Below are positions 17,068-24,688 of a stretch of DNA of 64,000 nt, in pieces. The translations under genes were made by a program, and so were the position numbers. The notes below the pieces were generated by a model that saw only the letters and a list, made by a program, of their open reading frames with translations, made no database searches and was not told the origin of the DNA. Every line of letters starts with the position of its first letter. The stretch's first letter is position 1. This DNA is from JBFWRK01 sp050248955 (GTDB taxonomy: Bacteria > Actinomycetota > Acidimicrobiia > Acidimicrobiales > Ilumatobacteraceae), in NCBI GenBank assembly GCA_050248955.1, contig JBFWRK010000001.1:62001-126000 (forward strand), written 5' to 3'.

Positions 17068-17613
17068 TCATCGGCGGTCGGCGACACCGAGTCTCGTTGC
17101 GGCGCGGTCGGCCGCGGTGGGCCCTGCGAGTTGCCGGAGGAGGAGCAGCCCGTCGAGGAGCGCGATGGCGGTCTCGGCCTCGGTGCGGCGCCGCGCCGGT
17201 GTGCCCTGAAAGAATTCGGCCGCCCAGGTGATCCAGGCCTCGACGAGTTGCGGCACGAGCGTGCTGAAGGGCTCTCGTCCCGCAGCTGCGAGGCCGTTCG
17301 CCTCGAAGAAGAGCGCGAAGACGGCGTCGGCATCGGGCCGTGCGACGACTGGCCACGCGGCCCGCACCAGCTCCAGGTGGTCCGCGGCCGTTGATCCGAG
17401 CACAGGCTCGAGTGTCTGCTGGAGCTGGATTCCGACGGCGACCATGACGTCGCCGACGAGTTCGTCCTTGGAGGGGAAGTAGTAGACGACGACGCGATCG
17501 CTGATGCCGAGCCGCTTGGCGACGCGACCGAACGTGAGCTGGCTCAGCCCGTCGTCGAAGGCAACTGCGAGCGCGCCGCCGAGGATGTCTTCTCGCGTGT
17601 GCCGGTAGCCCAT
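17068..17613 (-). CDS. TetR-family transcriptional regulator
   Basis: 181 residues. The N-terminal DNA-binding region (about 5-50) includes TREDILGGALAVAFDDGLSQ and then FGRVAKRLGISDRVVVYYFPSKDELVGDV, the TetR helix-turn-helix. The C-terminal ligand-binding half is unremarkable. It is divergent from a SnoaL/limonene-epoxide-hydrolase-like gene, and the intergenic region contains a perfect 16-base inverted repeat. The regulator therefore probably represses both genes and is relieved by a small hydrophobic ligand. Confidence 0.88.
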   Translation of the reverse strand: MGYRHTREDILGGALAVAFDDGLSQLTFGRVAKRLGISDRVVVYYFPSKDELVGDVMVAVGIQLQQTLEPVLGSTAADHLELVRAAWPVVARPDADAVFALFFEANGLAAAGREPFSTLVPQLVEAWITWAAEFFQGTPARRRTEAETAIALLDGLLLLRQLAGPTAADRAATRLGVADRR

Positions 17614-17623
17614 CGGCCTTGAC

Positions 17624-17665
17624 TGTAGTGGTCACTGCGAATAGATTTCCGCAGTGACCACTACA
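17624..17665. promoter_or_regulatory. Perfect 16-bp inverted repeat, TetR operator
   Basis: TGTAGTGGTCACTGCG (17624-17639) and CGCAGTGACCACTACA (17650-17665) are exact reverse complements separated by ten bases. Each arm is itself an AGTG-nn-CACT near-palindrome, so the site could hold two TetR dimers. It begins ten bases from the tetR start and ends 24 bases before the enzyme start, covering the space where both promoters must lie. Confidence 0.8.
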
Positions 17666-17689
17666 ACTACCCGCGAGGAGATCTGAACC

Positions 17690-18082
17690 ATGACCAACGA
17701 CGAAGCTGCCCCGCTCCAGACCGTCGAGGCGTTCTTGGACGCGTTCGCCGTCATGGACTTCGCCAGGGCATTGAGCTTCCTGGCCGACGACGTCGAGTAC
17801 ACGAACATCCCGTTGCTGACCGTGCACGGCCACGCCGGGGTGCGAGAGGTGCTCGAACCCTTCTCCGCTGGGATCCACGAGAACGAGTTCCTGCTCCTGC
17901 GCAAGGCCACATCCGGTCCCGTGGTGTTCCTCGAGCGCCTCGACCGTCATCGCCTCGATCACGGCTGGCGCGAACTGCCGGTCAACAGCGTCTTCGAGGT
18001 CCACAACGGCAAGATCACCGTCTGGCGCGACTACTTCGACGCAGCAACCGCCGCCAAGATCCACGACCCGGCCGCAGCATGA
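17690..18082 (+). CDS. SnoaL-like / limonene-1,2-epoxide hydrolase family protein
   Basis: 130 residues of the NTF2-like cone fold. The pattern VEAFLDAFAVMDFARALSFLADDVEYTNIP, then GHAGVREVLEPF, VFLERLDRHR and VFEVHNGKITVWRDYFD, matches the limonene-1,2-epoxide hydrolase subgroup, with candidate Asp and Arg catalytic positions in ERLDRHR and WRDYFD. A ribosome-binding site (GAGGAG, 17673-17678) precedes the ATG. Expression is probably induced through the TetR operator. The natural substrate may be an epoxide or small lipophile, but this is a guess from the family. Confidence 0.8.
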   Translation: MTNDEAAPLQTVEAFLDAFAVMDFARALSFLADDVEYTNIPLLTVHGHAGVREVLEPFSAGIHENEFLLLRKATSGPVVFLERLDRHRLDHGWRELPVNSVFEVHNGKITVWRDYFDAATAAKIHDPAAA

Positions 18083-18387
18083 GCGCTTCCACTGCGTCGT
18101 CAACCGCCCAGCCTCAACTCAGGACGATGGGAGTCGGCCTGGTGCTCGGCCTGCTGATCGCGTTCGGCTTCGCTCTCATCATCCGCCTTGTCGCCGAGTC
18201 GTGGCTCACCGACATCGGACCGCGCGTGGTCGTCTACGTGATCCTGGCGCTCTCGGCGTGCTCGACCCGACCGACCCCGCCGCCGGGACCACCAGCCGCC
18301 AGCGCTGGCAGCCCACCGACACCTGGGTCACCTCCGACGAGCCCGCGTGGCCAGCCCTCCTCGACGCCGAGCTGTGGGAACGAGTAG
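18079..18387 (+). pseudogene. Truncated small membrane protein
   Basis: Starts in the ATGA overlapping the previous stop. Residues about 17-65 are convincing (VGLVLGLLIAFGFALIIRLV and VVVYVILALSA form two membrane segments). After about 18260 the frame becomes Pro/Ser/Thr-rich with no domain character, and a different reading frame carries recombinase-like sequence. The 5' end therefore looks like a real gene whose 3' part was replaced. I cannot name the family. Confidence 0.5.
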
Positions 18388-18408
18388 CAGCCCGCGCGAT
18401 CGGAGTGT
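18282..18408 (+). pseudogene. Possible serine-recombinase fragment
   Basis: In the third forward frame a short stretch reads RQRWQPTDTWVTSDEPAWPA followed by LLDAELWERVAARAIG. It resembles the WV.S..P.HPALVD.ELWE.V segment found in the recombinase domain of large serine recombinases, just after the catalytic domain. No catalytic domain or start is nearby. It is best read as debris of a mobile element. The identity is a pattern-recognition call only. Confidence 0.35.
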
Positions 18409-18419
18409 GTCCCGCTGAC

Positions 18420-18910
18420 CCCTCCGAGCAGCTCGTCCCGCGTCGCCATGAACCCGGCCCCACGGTGGTGTGGGCTGCCAGCCACCGCCTCGGCGAAGCG
18501 GGGACCGAGGGGCAGGGGATCGAGGGAGGTGCGCAGGTCGGGGCCGTGGAAGTAGCCCGACGAGAGCCGCTCCTCGTGAGCGATCACCCGGTGGGTGGTG
18601 GCCACGAAGTAGTTCCCGGTCATGGCCTGGAGGATCTCGCCCAGATTCACCACGATGGCGTGGTCACGCAACGGCACGTCGATCCACTGACCGTCGGGGT
18701 TGAGGGCCTGCAGGCCGCCGACGCGGTGCTGCCACAGCAGCGTGAGGAACCCGGCGTCGTGGTGCGAGTTCACCCCGGCCTCCCCAGGCGGCGTGGTGGG
18801 GTAGTGGATCAGCTTCACGAGCGACGCTCTGCGCTCGCCGAACAGCCGGTCCAGGTGGTCCTCTGCCAGCCCGAGCCCCGCGCACATCGCCGCCATCAGC
18901 TGGTCGGCGA
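18420..18910 (-). pseudogene. Isopenicillin-N-synthase-like dioxygenase, internal fragment
   Basis: On the reverse strand about 160 residues are strongly like the core of 2OG-Fe(II)/IPNS-family oxygenases. NSHHDAGFLTLLWQ carries the first His and the Asp of the iron site, NLGEILQAMTGNYFVATTHRV the second His, and RLSSGYF the co-substrate-binding Arg and Ser. The N-terminal 130-150 residues of a normal 310-330-residue enzyme are missing, and the frame runs into unrelated sequence after DELLGGV. The matching C-terminal end lies immediately to the right but on the opposite strand. Confidence 0.75.
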
Positions 18911-18915
18911 TGGCC

Positions 18916-18996
18916 GGCGAGCAGCTCTGGAACTACTTCGTGCGCAGCTACCCCGACCTCGTCGCCCGACACCACCCCGACATCGCCACCGGCTGA
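18916..18996 (+). pseudogene. C-terminal end of the same IPNS-like gene, inverted relative to its core
   Basis: Forward frame GEQLWNYFVRSYPDLVARHH ending PDIATG then TGA (18994-18996). This is the typical last part of actinobacterial IPNS-family oxidoreductases (..GEQLWNYF.RSYPD..). It directly abuts the core fragment encoded on the other strand, so part of the gene has been inverted. CGAGCAGCTC occurs at both breakpoints (18425-18434 and 18918-18927). Confidence 0.65.
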
Positions 18997-19164
18997 CGCG
19001 CGCGGCGAACGTCAAGAGCGCCCTGGTGCACGCCCGCGGCGCCCACCCGCGGGCGCCGCGTCGCTCGTGCACTGACGTCTGCGCCGCTCGGGCACATGAG
19101 CGTGATAGGGAGTCAGCGTGGGAACTGTGACCGATCCGACCACATCTGCCGGGAGCGCGAAGCG

Positions 19165-20142
19165 ATGAGCGAGCGACCGTCGACGGGCGGGCGCCGGCGC
19201 GGCCCGCGCCCGGCCCAGGAGCGCTTGCGCCGCCTCCTCGTGATGCTCCCGTGGATCATGGAGCGCGGCGAGGTCCCGGTCAGTGAGGTCGCCGCCCGGT
19301 TCCACCTGACCGAGGCCGAGGTGGTCGCCGATCTCGAGCGGATCGCGATGTGCGGTGTGCCGCCCTACGGACCCGACGACCTCGTCGACCTCTTCGTCGA
19401 CGACGGCCAGGTCGTCGCCGGCCCGGCAAGGTTCTTCAGCCGGCCGTTGCGGCTGACGGCTCCCGAGGCGTTCGCCCTGCTGACCTCTGCTCGCGCGGCG
19501 CAGCAACTCCCCGGTGCGGATCCGGCGGGCGCGCTGGCGCGGGCGCTCGACAAGCTCGCCGCCGTCGTCGGCCGCGATGCGGTGACGGTCGACCTCACAC
19601 GGCCCGTCGCCCTCGACGAGATCAGTGCCGCTGTCGAGGAGGGGCGCCAGCTGCGGATCGAGTACTGGTCGGCGGCGAGCGACGAGGCGAGTGAACGCGT
19701 CATCGACCCGGCCGCCGTGTTCGCCGATCGAGGTAACTGGTACGTCGTCGCCGACGACCACCGCTCGGGCGAGGAGCGCACGTTCCGGGTCGACCGCATC
19801 GTCGCCGTCACGCCGACGGGCGTGGTGCGTGAGGGAACACGGGAGAAGCCGCCGATCGCGAGGGGGGAGGCCTGGTTCGCCGAGGCGGATGGCTTGCCGC
19901 GCGTGACGTTGCGGCTGCAGCCGGACGCGGCGTGGATCGTCGAGCGGTATCCGACCGACGCAGTGGAACCGCTGCCCGGAGGAGGCTTCGAGGTGGTCGT
20001 ACCGGTCACGAGCGAGCGCTGGCTGGCTCGCCTGCTCGTGCGAGCGGGTCGCTCCGTCGAGGTGGTCTCGCCGCCGGAGCTCGCCGGTCTCGGTGCGCGC
20101 ACGGCCCGCCGGCTGCTGGGCTGCTACGTCTCGACGAGCTGA
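19165..20142 (+). CDS. WYL-domain transcriptional regulator (PafC-like)
   Basis: 325 residues with the same layout as the gene at 13893: N-terminal winged helix (RLRRLLVMLPWIMERGEVPVSEVAARFHLTEAEV), central WYL domain (QLRIEYWSAASDEASERVIDP to RGNWYVVADDHRSGEERTFRVDRI) and C-terminal WCX extension. The YW..A.D..S.R..DP pattern is typical of PafC. It was probably once next to the PafB-like gene and may form a complex with it. I chose the ATG at 19165 (MSERPSTGG) rather than earlier starts because the conserved region begins just after it. Its 3' end overlaps the convergent exonuclease gene by 19 bases. Confidence 0.82.
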   Translation: MSERPSTGGRRRGPRPAQERLRRLLVMLPWIMERGEVPVSEVAARFHLTEAEVVADLERIAMCGVPPYGPDDLVDLFVDDGQVVAGPARFFSRPLRLTAPEAFALLTSARAAQQLPGADPAGALARALDKLAAVVGRDAVTVDLTRPVALDEISAAVEEGRQLRIEYWSAASDEASERVIDPAAVFADRGNWYVVADDHRSGEERTFRVDRIVAVTPTGVVREGTREKPPIARGEAWFAEADGLPRVTLRLQPDAAWIVERYPTDAVEPLPGGGFEVVVPVTSERWLARLLVRAGRSVEVVSPPELAGLGARTARRLLGCYVSTS

Positions 20143-20759
20143 GCGAGCTGCTCGGTCGTGGTGATGCCGGCGGCCCGGAGGAGGTGCGGCAGGAGTGCCG
20201 CGGTGGCTTCGGCATCGGCCAGCGCGTCGTGTGCCCGCGTGAGCGAGACGCCGTAGCGATCGCACAGGTCACCGAGCCGGTTCGAGACGTGGGGTGGAGG
20301 CGCTGACCCGTCACCCGGCTCGACGATGTCGATGACGGCGAGCGAACGGGCGAGCTGCAGCGTGCAGAGCTTCGGCCCGGCCGGCAGCGGTGAGCGCGCT
20401 CGGTCCGCCGCCGAGGCGAGGAAGCCCCAGTCGAACCGCAGGTTGTGCGCGGCGAGCACTGCCCCGTCGAGCCGGCGGCCGAGCTCGACGAGCACCGTGT
20501 CGGCCGTCGGTGCCCGGCGGACGTCTCGGCGCCGGATGCCGTGGATGTGGGTGGGGCCCATGCGGGCGAACCACCGCCAGCGCGGCCGGACGTAACTGCT
20601 CCACCGGTCGAGCACGGTGCCATCGGCCCGTGCGAGCACGACCGCGACCTGGAGGATCCGGTGCGATCGCGAGGACAACCCGGATGTCTCCACGTCGACC
20701 ACGGCGAACCGCACGTCGTCGAGCGCCGACGGCAGCTGGAGCTCGGCCTGTGCCTGCAT
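20124..20759 (-). CDS. DnaQ-like DEDDh 3'-5' exonuclease
   Basis: 211 residues. The four exonuclease motifs are present: ExoI FAVVDVETSG (Asp, Glu), ExoII HNLRFDWGFL (Asp) and ExoIII RAHDALADAEAT (His, Asp), giving a complete DEDDh site for two metal ions. It resembles the DNA polymerase III ε subunit but is a stand-alone actinobacterial type; substrate may be DNA or RNA ends. The ATG at 20759 has TAACGT (reverse strand, 20767-20772) seven bases upstream, again a leaderless arrangement. Confidence 0.88.
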   Translation of the reverse strand: MQAQAELQLPSALDDVRFAVVDVETSGLSSRSHRILQVAVVLARADGTVLDRWSSYVRPRWRWFARMGPTHIHGIRRRDVRRAPTADTVLVELGRRLDGAVLAAHNLRFDWGFLASAADRARSPLPAGPKLCTLQLARSLAVIDIVEPGDGSAPPPHVSNRLGDLCDRYGVSLTRAHDALADAEATAALLPHLLRAAGITTTEQLAQLVET

Positions 20760-20850
20760 GATGCCGACGTTAAGCCGGGGGTGTGTCAGGGATCGGGATG
20801 CGATCGTTCGCCGGCGACGCGAAGCCACGCGACCTGGTCCAGCCGACGGT

Positions 20851-22212
20851 CTAGCCGTGGTCCGGGTCGTCGAGGAGCCCCGTGACGAGCGCGGCGATCG
20901 GAGAGCGCTCGGACCGGGTCAGCGTCACGTGGGCGAACAGCGGGTGCCCGCGCAACGTCTCGATCACACTGACGATGCCGTCGTGGCGCCCGACGCGCAG
21001 GTTGTCGCGCTGGGCGACGTCGTGGGTCAGCACGACACGGCTGTTGCGTCCGAGGCGTGACAGCGCGGTGAGCAGCACCGTGCGCTCGAGGTTCTGCGCC
21101 TCGTCGATGACGACGAACGCATCGGTGAGGCTGCGGCCGCGGATGTGCGTCAGCGGCAGCACCTCGAGCAGGTTCCGGGCGGTGACCTCGTCGATCACCT
21201 CGCGTCCGACGATCGACTCGAGCGCGTCGAGCACCGCCGCCGACCACGGATGCATCTTCTCCTGCTCCGAACCGGGCAGGTAGCCGAGCTCCTGGCCGCC
21301 GACGGCGAACAACGGCCGGAAGACGGTGATCCGCTTGTGCGTGCCGCGCTCGAGCACCGCCTCGAGACCGGCTGCGATCGCGAGCACGCTCTTGCCGGTC
21401 CCGGCGTTGCCGCCGAGGCTGACGATCCCGATCTCTTCGTCGGCGAGCAGATCGATGGCGATGCGCTGCTCGGCCGAACGGCCCCGCACGCCGAACAGCT
21501 CGAGCTCGTTGCGCACGAGGTGGAGCAACTTGTCGGCGTGCAGGCGGGCGAGGGCGGACTGCGAGCCTGAGTGCAACGCCACACCGGTGTGGCACGGCAG
21601 GCCAGCCGCCGCTGCGAGCTCGAGCTCCCGCTCCTGGAACAGGGTGTCGATGTCGCCCGAGGCCACGTCGAGCTCGACGAAACCCGTCCAGCCGGTGTCG
21701 GTCGCCAGTTCGTTGCGGTACTCGTCGGCAGCGAGACCGACGATGCTCGCCTTCAGGCGGAGCGGGAGGTCCTTCGTGACGAGGGTGACGGTGCGCCCCT
21801 CGTTCGCGATCGAGCGGGCGACGGCCAGGATCCGGTGGTCGTTGGACTCCGTCCGGAACGCTGCCGGCAGGCCGCTCACGTCCTGGTGGTTGAGCTCGAC
21901 GCGCAACGTGCCGCCCTCGTCGTTCACCGGCAAGGGGACGGTGAGCGAGCCGTGTCGGGTGCGCAACGCCTCGAGCGTCCGCAGGCTCTGGCGGGCGGAC
22001 CAACCGAGCTCGGGATGGTTGCGCTTCGCCTCCAGCTCGGCGATCACCGCCAACGGGATCACCACCTCGTGCTCGGCGAAGCGGTGGAGCGACCGGTGAT
22101 CGGCGAGGAGCACGGAGGTGTCGAGGACGTACACCTCAGGTTTCCCGCCGTCTCGCCGTGCGCCCGATGGACCTGTCGGCTCGGCGAGCGAGCCGGTCAG
22201 TGGTTCGTCCAC
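20851..22212 (-). CDS. PhoH-family PIN-domain ATPase (PhoH2)
   Basis: 453 residues fusing an N-terminal PIN RNase domain (about 25-165; VYVLDTSVLLADH with the first catalytic Asp, TESNDHRILAVA, LVTKDLPLRLKA) to a C-terminal PhoH ATPase/helicase domain (Walker A GNAGTGKSVLAIAAG, Walker B VVIDEAQN, and THDVAQRDN). This is PhoH2, which in mycobacteria is a sequence-specific RNA helicase and RNase often paired with a small antitoxin-like gene. No antitoxin-sized ORF is evident upstream. The GTG start at 22212 is the best fit to the family N-terminus. Confidence 0.92.
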   Translation of the reverse strand: MDEPLTGSLAEPTGPSGARRDGGKPEVYVLDTSVLLADHRSLHRFAEHEVVIPLAVIAELEAKRNHPELGWSARQSLRTLEALRTRHGSLTVPLPVNDEGGTLRVELNHQDVSGLPAAFRTESNDHRILAVARSIANEGRTVTLVTKDLPLRLKASIVGLAADEYRNELATDTGWTGFVELDVASGDIDTLFQERELELAAAAGLPCHTGVALHSGSQSALARLHADKLLHLVRNELELFGVRGRSAEQRIAIDLLADEEIGIVSLGGNAGTGKSVLAIAAGLEAVLERGTHKRITVFRPLFAVGGQELGYLPGSEQEKMHPWSAAVLDALESIVGREVIDEVTARNLLEVLPLTHIRGRSLTDAFVVIDEAQNLERTVLLTALSRLGRNSRVVLTHDVAQRDNLRVGRHDGIVSVIETLRGHPLFAHVTLTRSERSPIAALVTGLLDDPDHG

Positions 22213-22294
22213 GGAACCCCCGGTGCGTCATACGGAACGATGCCGACATTCCTACCGGCTGTCGCGTGCGAGTTGGTGGATGACGAACGAGAAT

Positions 22295-23044
22295 TCACGT
22301 CGTCGCGCAGCCGGCCCCACCCGTGCAGGGGAGGTCGAACGTCCCGACGAGCGACGCCCGTTTCGGGGTGCCCTGGGGGAGCGACTGCTCGAGCTCCATC
22401 GTCACCGTCCCGGCGACGCCGCTGGCGTCGAACCTGGTGATGTCGATCACGCCGGACGTCGGCGAGAAGATGAGCTCGCCGTCGCCGACGTCGACGATCG
22501 CGCTGAACTGCGTCCGGTCCTCGCTCCCACTCAGGAAGCCGGGGGTGATCGCGTACGAACCGGGTCCGAAGGGCACGTCGGTGGCCGTGGCGTTGGCGTT
22601 CGCGAGCAGCGAGAACCCCTGACCCTCGGAGTCGCCGCAGGAGATCACGAGCCAGTTGAACACCGGTGCCGCGCCCTCCACGGACGGTTGGCTGACGGCG
22701 GCCGAGGTCCCGGGAGTGTTCTCGGCGTCGAGGAGCGCCTCCGCGACCTCCTCGTCGCCCAGCCAGTGGTCGCTCGATGCCGTACCCTGCGTGATGGTCG
22801 TCGTGTAGTCGCCGCTGACGGTGACGGCGCATCCGCCGTGGGACGTCACCGCGGCGTCCGACACGGGAACCGCGGTCGTCGGCTCGATCGGCGAGCTGCT
22901 GGCGGTGCTCCCCGAGGATCCGAATGCATCGCCGAGCTCGTTGTCGTCACTCGGCGGCGCATCGATGTCGGACGCTCCGCACGCTGCCAGCGTGAGGAGC
23001 GAGATCAGCGCCGCCGTCATCATGTGTCGGGATGCTCGGATCAC
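22295..23044 (-). CDS. Secreted lipoprotein of unknown function
   Basis: 249 residues. The N-terminus MMTAALISLLTLAACGAS is a clear lipoprotein signal with the lipidated Cys near position 22. A Ser/Thr/Asp-rich linker follows, then a β-rich domain with three or four cysteines (GGCAVTV, ISCGDSEG, DLPCTGGAGC) that may form disulfides outside the cell. No named domain is recognised. The GTG start at 23044 is chosen because GGAGGAG stands five bases before it; the in-frame ATG at 23023 would lose this site. Confidence 0.75.
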   Translation of the reverse strand: MIRASRHMMTAALISLLTLAACGASDIDAPPSDDNELGDAFGSSGSTASSSPIEPTTAVPVSDAAVTSHGGCAVTVSGDYTTTITQGTASSDHWLGDEEVAEALLDAENTPGTSAAVSQPSVEGAAPVFNWLVISCGDSEGQGFSLLANANATATDVPFGPGSYAITPGFLSGSEDRTQFSAIVDVGDGELIFSPTSGVIDITRFDASGVAGTVTMELEQSLPQGTPKRASLVGTFDLPCTGGAGCATT

Positions 23045-23163
23045 GCGGACTCCTCCGGATCGGACGGGTGCCGGGGGGAGTCGGCACCGTTCCGCCCGTT
23101 GGATCGGTGCCGGCTGTGGCAGCCGCCGCTTCCGAAACCACGATAGGTGGACGATCGCGCACG

Positions 23164-23189
23164 GAGAGGGGGGCCTTTTGGCCCCTCTC
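23164..23189. terminator. Stem-loop between AhpD-like and lipoprotein genes
   Basis: GAGAGGGG pairs with CCCCTCTC (23164-23171 with 23182-23189), with an inner CC-TTTT-GG hairpin and a two-G bulge. It follows the stop of the leftward AhpD-like gene and precedes the next leftward gene, so it may end that transcript. No T-run follows the stem. Confidence 0.45.
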
Positions 23190-23254
23190 ACCGCTCATCC
23201 GTGGACGCAGCGTGGTCGTCACCGACGCAGCGTCGACGATCGGGACGGTCCGTG

Positions 23255-23788
23255 TCAGAGCGAGTCCGGCACGCCCTCGTCGAGCTGCACCCCGAGGCTG
23301 TTCAGGAGGAAGGCGACGACGTGGTAGTTGCCGACCGTGGCGATGACGTCGATCAGCTCCTCGTCGCCGTAGCGAGCGGCCAGCTGCATCCAGGTCCGAT
23401 CGCTGATGAGCGACTCGTCGTGCAACTCGTCCGCGGCGCGGAGCAGCGCGGACTCGTGCTCGTCCCAGCCGGCATCGGGTCCCTGCCGCACGCGGTCGAC
23501 CTCGTCCTGCGTCAGGTCGCAGTCGAGCGCGATCAGCACGTGCTGTCCCCACTCGTACGTCGAGCGGCAGCGGTAGCCGGTGCGCAGGATCAGGAGCTCG
23601 CGGTGGCGTGGCGACAGCGAGTTCTTCGACAGGACGTGGGTGGCGAAGGGGAGCCACCGCTTCAACAGCTTCGGGTGGCGGGCGAGCGTGGCGAAGATGT
23701 TGAGCGGGGTGCCGTCGGGTCCCCGGAGGCCCTTGTCGAACAGCTGCCGGGTCTCGTCGTCCACCTCGTCGGAGCGGAGTGGTGCCAT
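23255..23788 (-). CDS. Carboxymuconolactone decarboxylase/AhpD-like protein
   Basis: 177 residues of the AhpD-like all-helical superfamily. The core RHPKLLKRWLPFATHVLSKNSLSPRHRELLILRTGYRCRSTYEWGQH is typical of the actinobacterial CMD group, in which a Cys and a downstream His sit on the catalytic helix. Here RCRSTYEWGQHVLIA has Cys and His but no CxxC, so peroxiredoxin-reductase activity is unlikely. The function is unknown and may be decarboxylase-like. The start at 23788 (MAPLRS) fits relatives; ATG 23803 is an alternative. It is divergent from the HIT gene with only about 34 bases between starts. Confidence 0.82.
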   Translation of the reverse strand: MAPLRSDEVDDETRQLFDKGLRGPDGTPLNIFATLARHPKLLKRWLPFATHVLSKNSLSPRHRELLILRTGYRCRSTYEWGQHVLIALDCDLTQDEVDRVRQGPDAGWDEHESALLRAADELHDESLISDRTWMQLAARYGDEELIDVIATVGNYHVVAFLLNSLGVQLDEGVPDSL

Positions 23789-23822
23789 GCGTTGCGCGTA
23801 CATGGCGAGATACTGGTCCGCG

Positions 23823-24260
23823 ATGGCTGGTGCCGAGCGACCGTGCGTGTTCTGCCAGATCGTCGCCGGCGAGATCGCGGCGCGCATCGTGCACGCGGAC
23901 GACGAAGCCGTCGTCTTCCTCGACGCGCGACCGGTCTTCAAGGGGCACGTGCTCGTCGTGCCGCGACGGCACGTGGTGACGCTGTCCGAGCTCGAGACAC
24001 GCGAGGTCGGTCCGTTCTTCGAGCGGGTGCAGCGCGTTGCCGCGGCGGTGCCGGAGGCGCTCACCGCGGATGGCACGTTCGTCGCGATGAACAACGTCGT
24101 GAGCCAGAGCGTCGCCCATCTCCACTGCCACGTCGTCCCGCGCCGGTTCAAGGACGGGCTGCGCGGGTTCTTCTGGCCGCGCCAGCGCTACGTCGACGAT
24201 GGTGAGATGGACCACTACGCAACGCTGCTCAGCGAGGCGCTCGCACAGCGATCTGGGTGA
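23823..24260 (+). CDS. HIT-family hydrolase
   Basis: 145 residues. N-terminal CVFCQIVAGEIAARIVHADDEAVVFLD has the CxxC zinc-like start of the Hint group, and the histidine triad is present as HLHCHVVPR near residue 100 with the nucleophilic His in the middle. HIT proteins of this type hydrolyse nucleoside phosphoramidates or dinucleotides such as AMP-lysine or Ap4A. Length is normal. The gene's 5' region overlaps the promoter space of the divergent AhpD-like gene. Confidence 0.88.
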   Translation: MAGAERPCVFCQIVAGEIAARIVHADDEAVVFLDARPVFKGHVLVVPRRHVVTLSELETREVGPFFERVQRVAAAVPEALTADGTFVAMNNVVSQSVAHLHCHVVPRRFKDGLRGFFWPRQRYVDDGEMDHYATLLSEALAQRSG

Positions 24261-24306
24261 GGCCGTCCGCGGGTGATCGCCGCTCGTGCTGACGGCTCGT
24301 CGTGTT

Positions 24307-24320
24307 GTTGCAAATGCAAC
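24307..24320. promoter_or_regulatory. GTTGCA-AA-TGCAAC palindrome upstream of HU gene
   Basis: A six-base perfect inverted repeat with a two-base centre lies 84 bases before the HU start, next to an AT-richer patch (CTACTTGAATGCTTG) that is unusual for this sequence and probably includes the hup promoter. The protein that would bind is unknown. Confidence 0.35.
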
Positions 24321-24403
24321 TACTTGAATGCTTGCCTTTCGCACGATGCTGCTGTCTGATGTGCGCTGCAATCGCTGATGCACCAAGGAGGCAACGCAAG
24401 GCA

Positions 24404-24688
24404 ATGACGAAGGCTGAGTTGATCGAAGCAGTCGCCAAGAAGGCGGGCACTACGAAGACAGATGCCGAGAAGGTTCTCGGCGCGTTCTTCGAACAGGTCG
24501 TTGCAACGGGCAAGAAGGGCGACAAGGTCGCGTGGCCGGGCTTCGGCTCGTTCAGCACCACGAAGTCCAAGGCCCGCACCGGCAGGAACCCGCAGACCGG
24601 CGAGAAGGTGAAGATCGCCGCGTCGACCCGGATGCGGTTCACGGCGAGCTCCACACTCAAGGCAGCACTGAACCCGAAGAAGAAGTGA
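24404..24688 (+). CDS. hup: HU-family DNA-binding protein
   Basis: 94 residues, the full β-arm HU fold: MTKAELIEAVAKKAGTTKTDAEKVL at the N-terminus, WPGFGSFSTTKSKARTGRNPQTGEKV through the DNA-binding arm, and MRFTASSTLKAALNPKKK at the end. It bends and coats DNA in the nucleoid. A strong ribosome-binding site, AAGGAGG (24385-24391), precedes the ATG by 12 bases. The stop is embedded in GTGA, which begins the following Lys/Ala-repeat ORF in the -1 frame. In mycobacteria these two parts are fused as HupB. Confidence 0.95.
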   Translation: MTKAELIEAVAKKAGTTKTDAEKVLGAFFEQVVATGKKGDKVAWPGFGSFSTTKSKARTGRNPQTGEKVKIAASTRMRFTASSTLKAALNPKKK

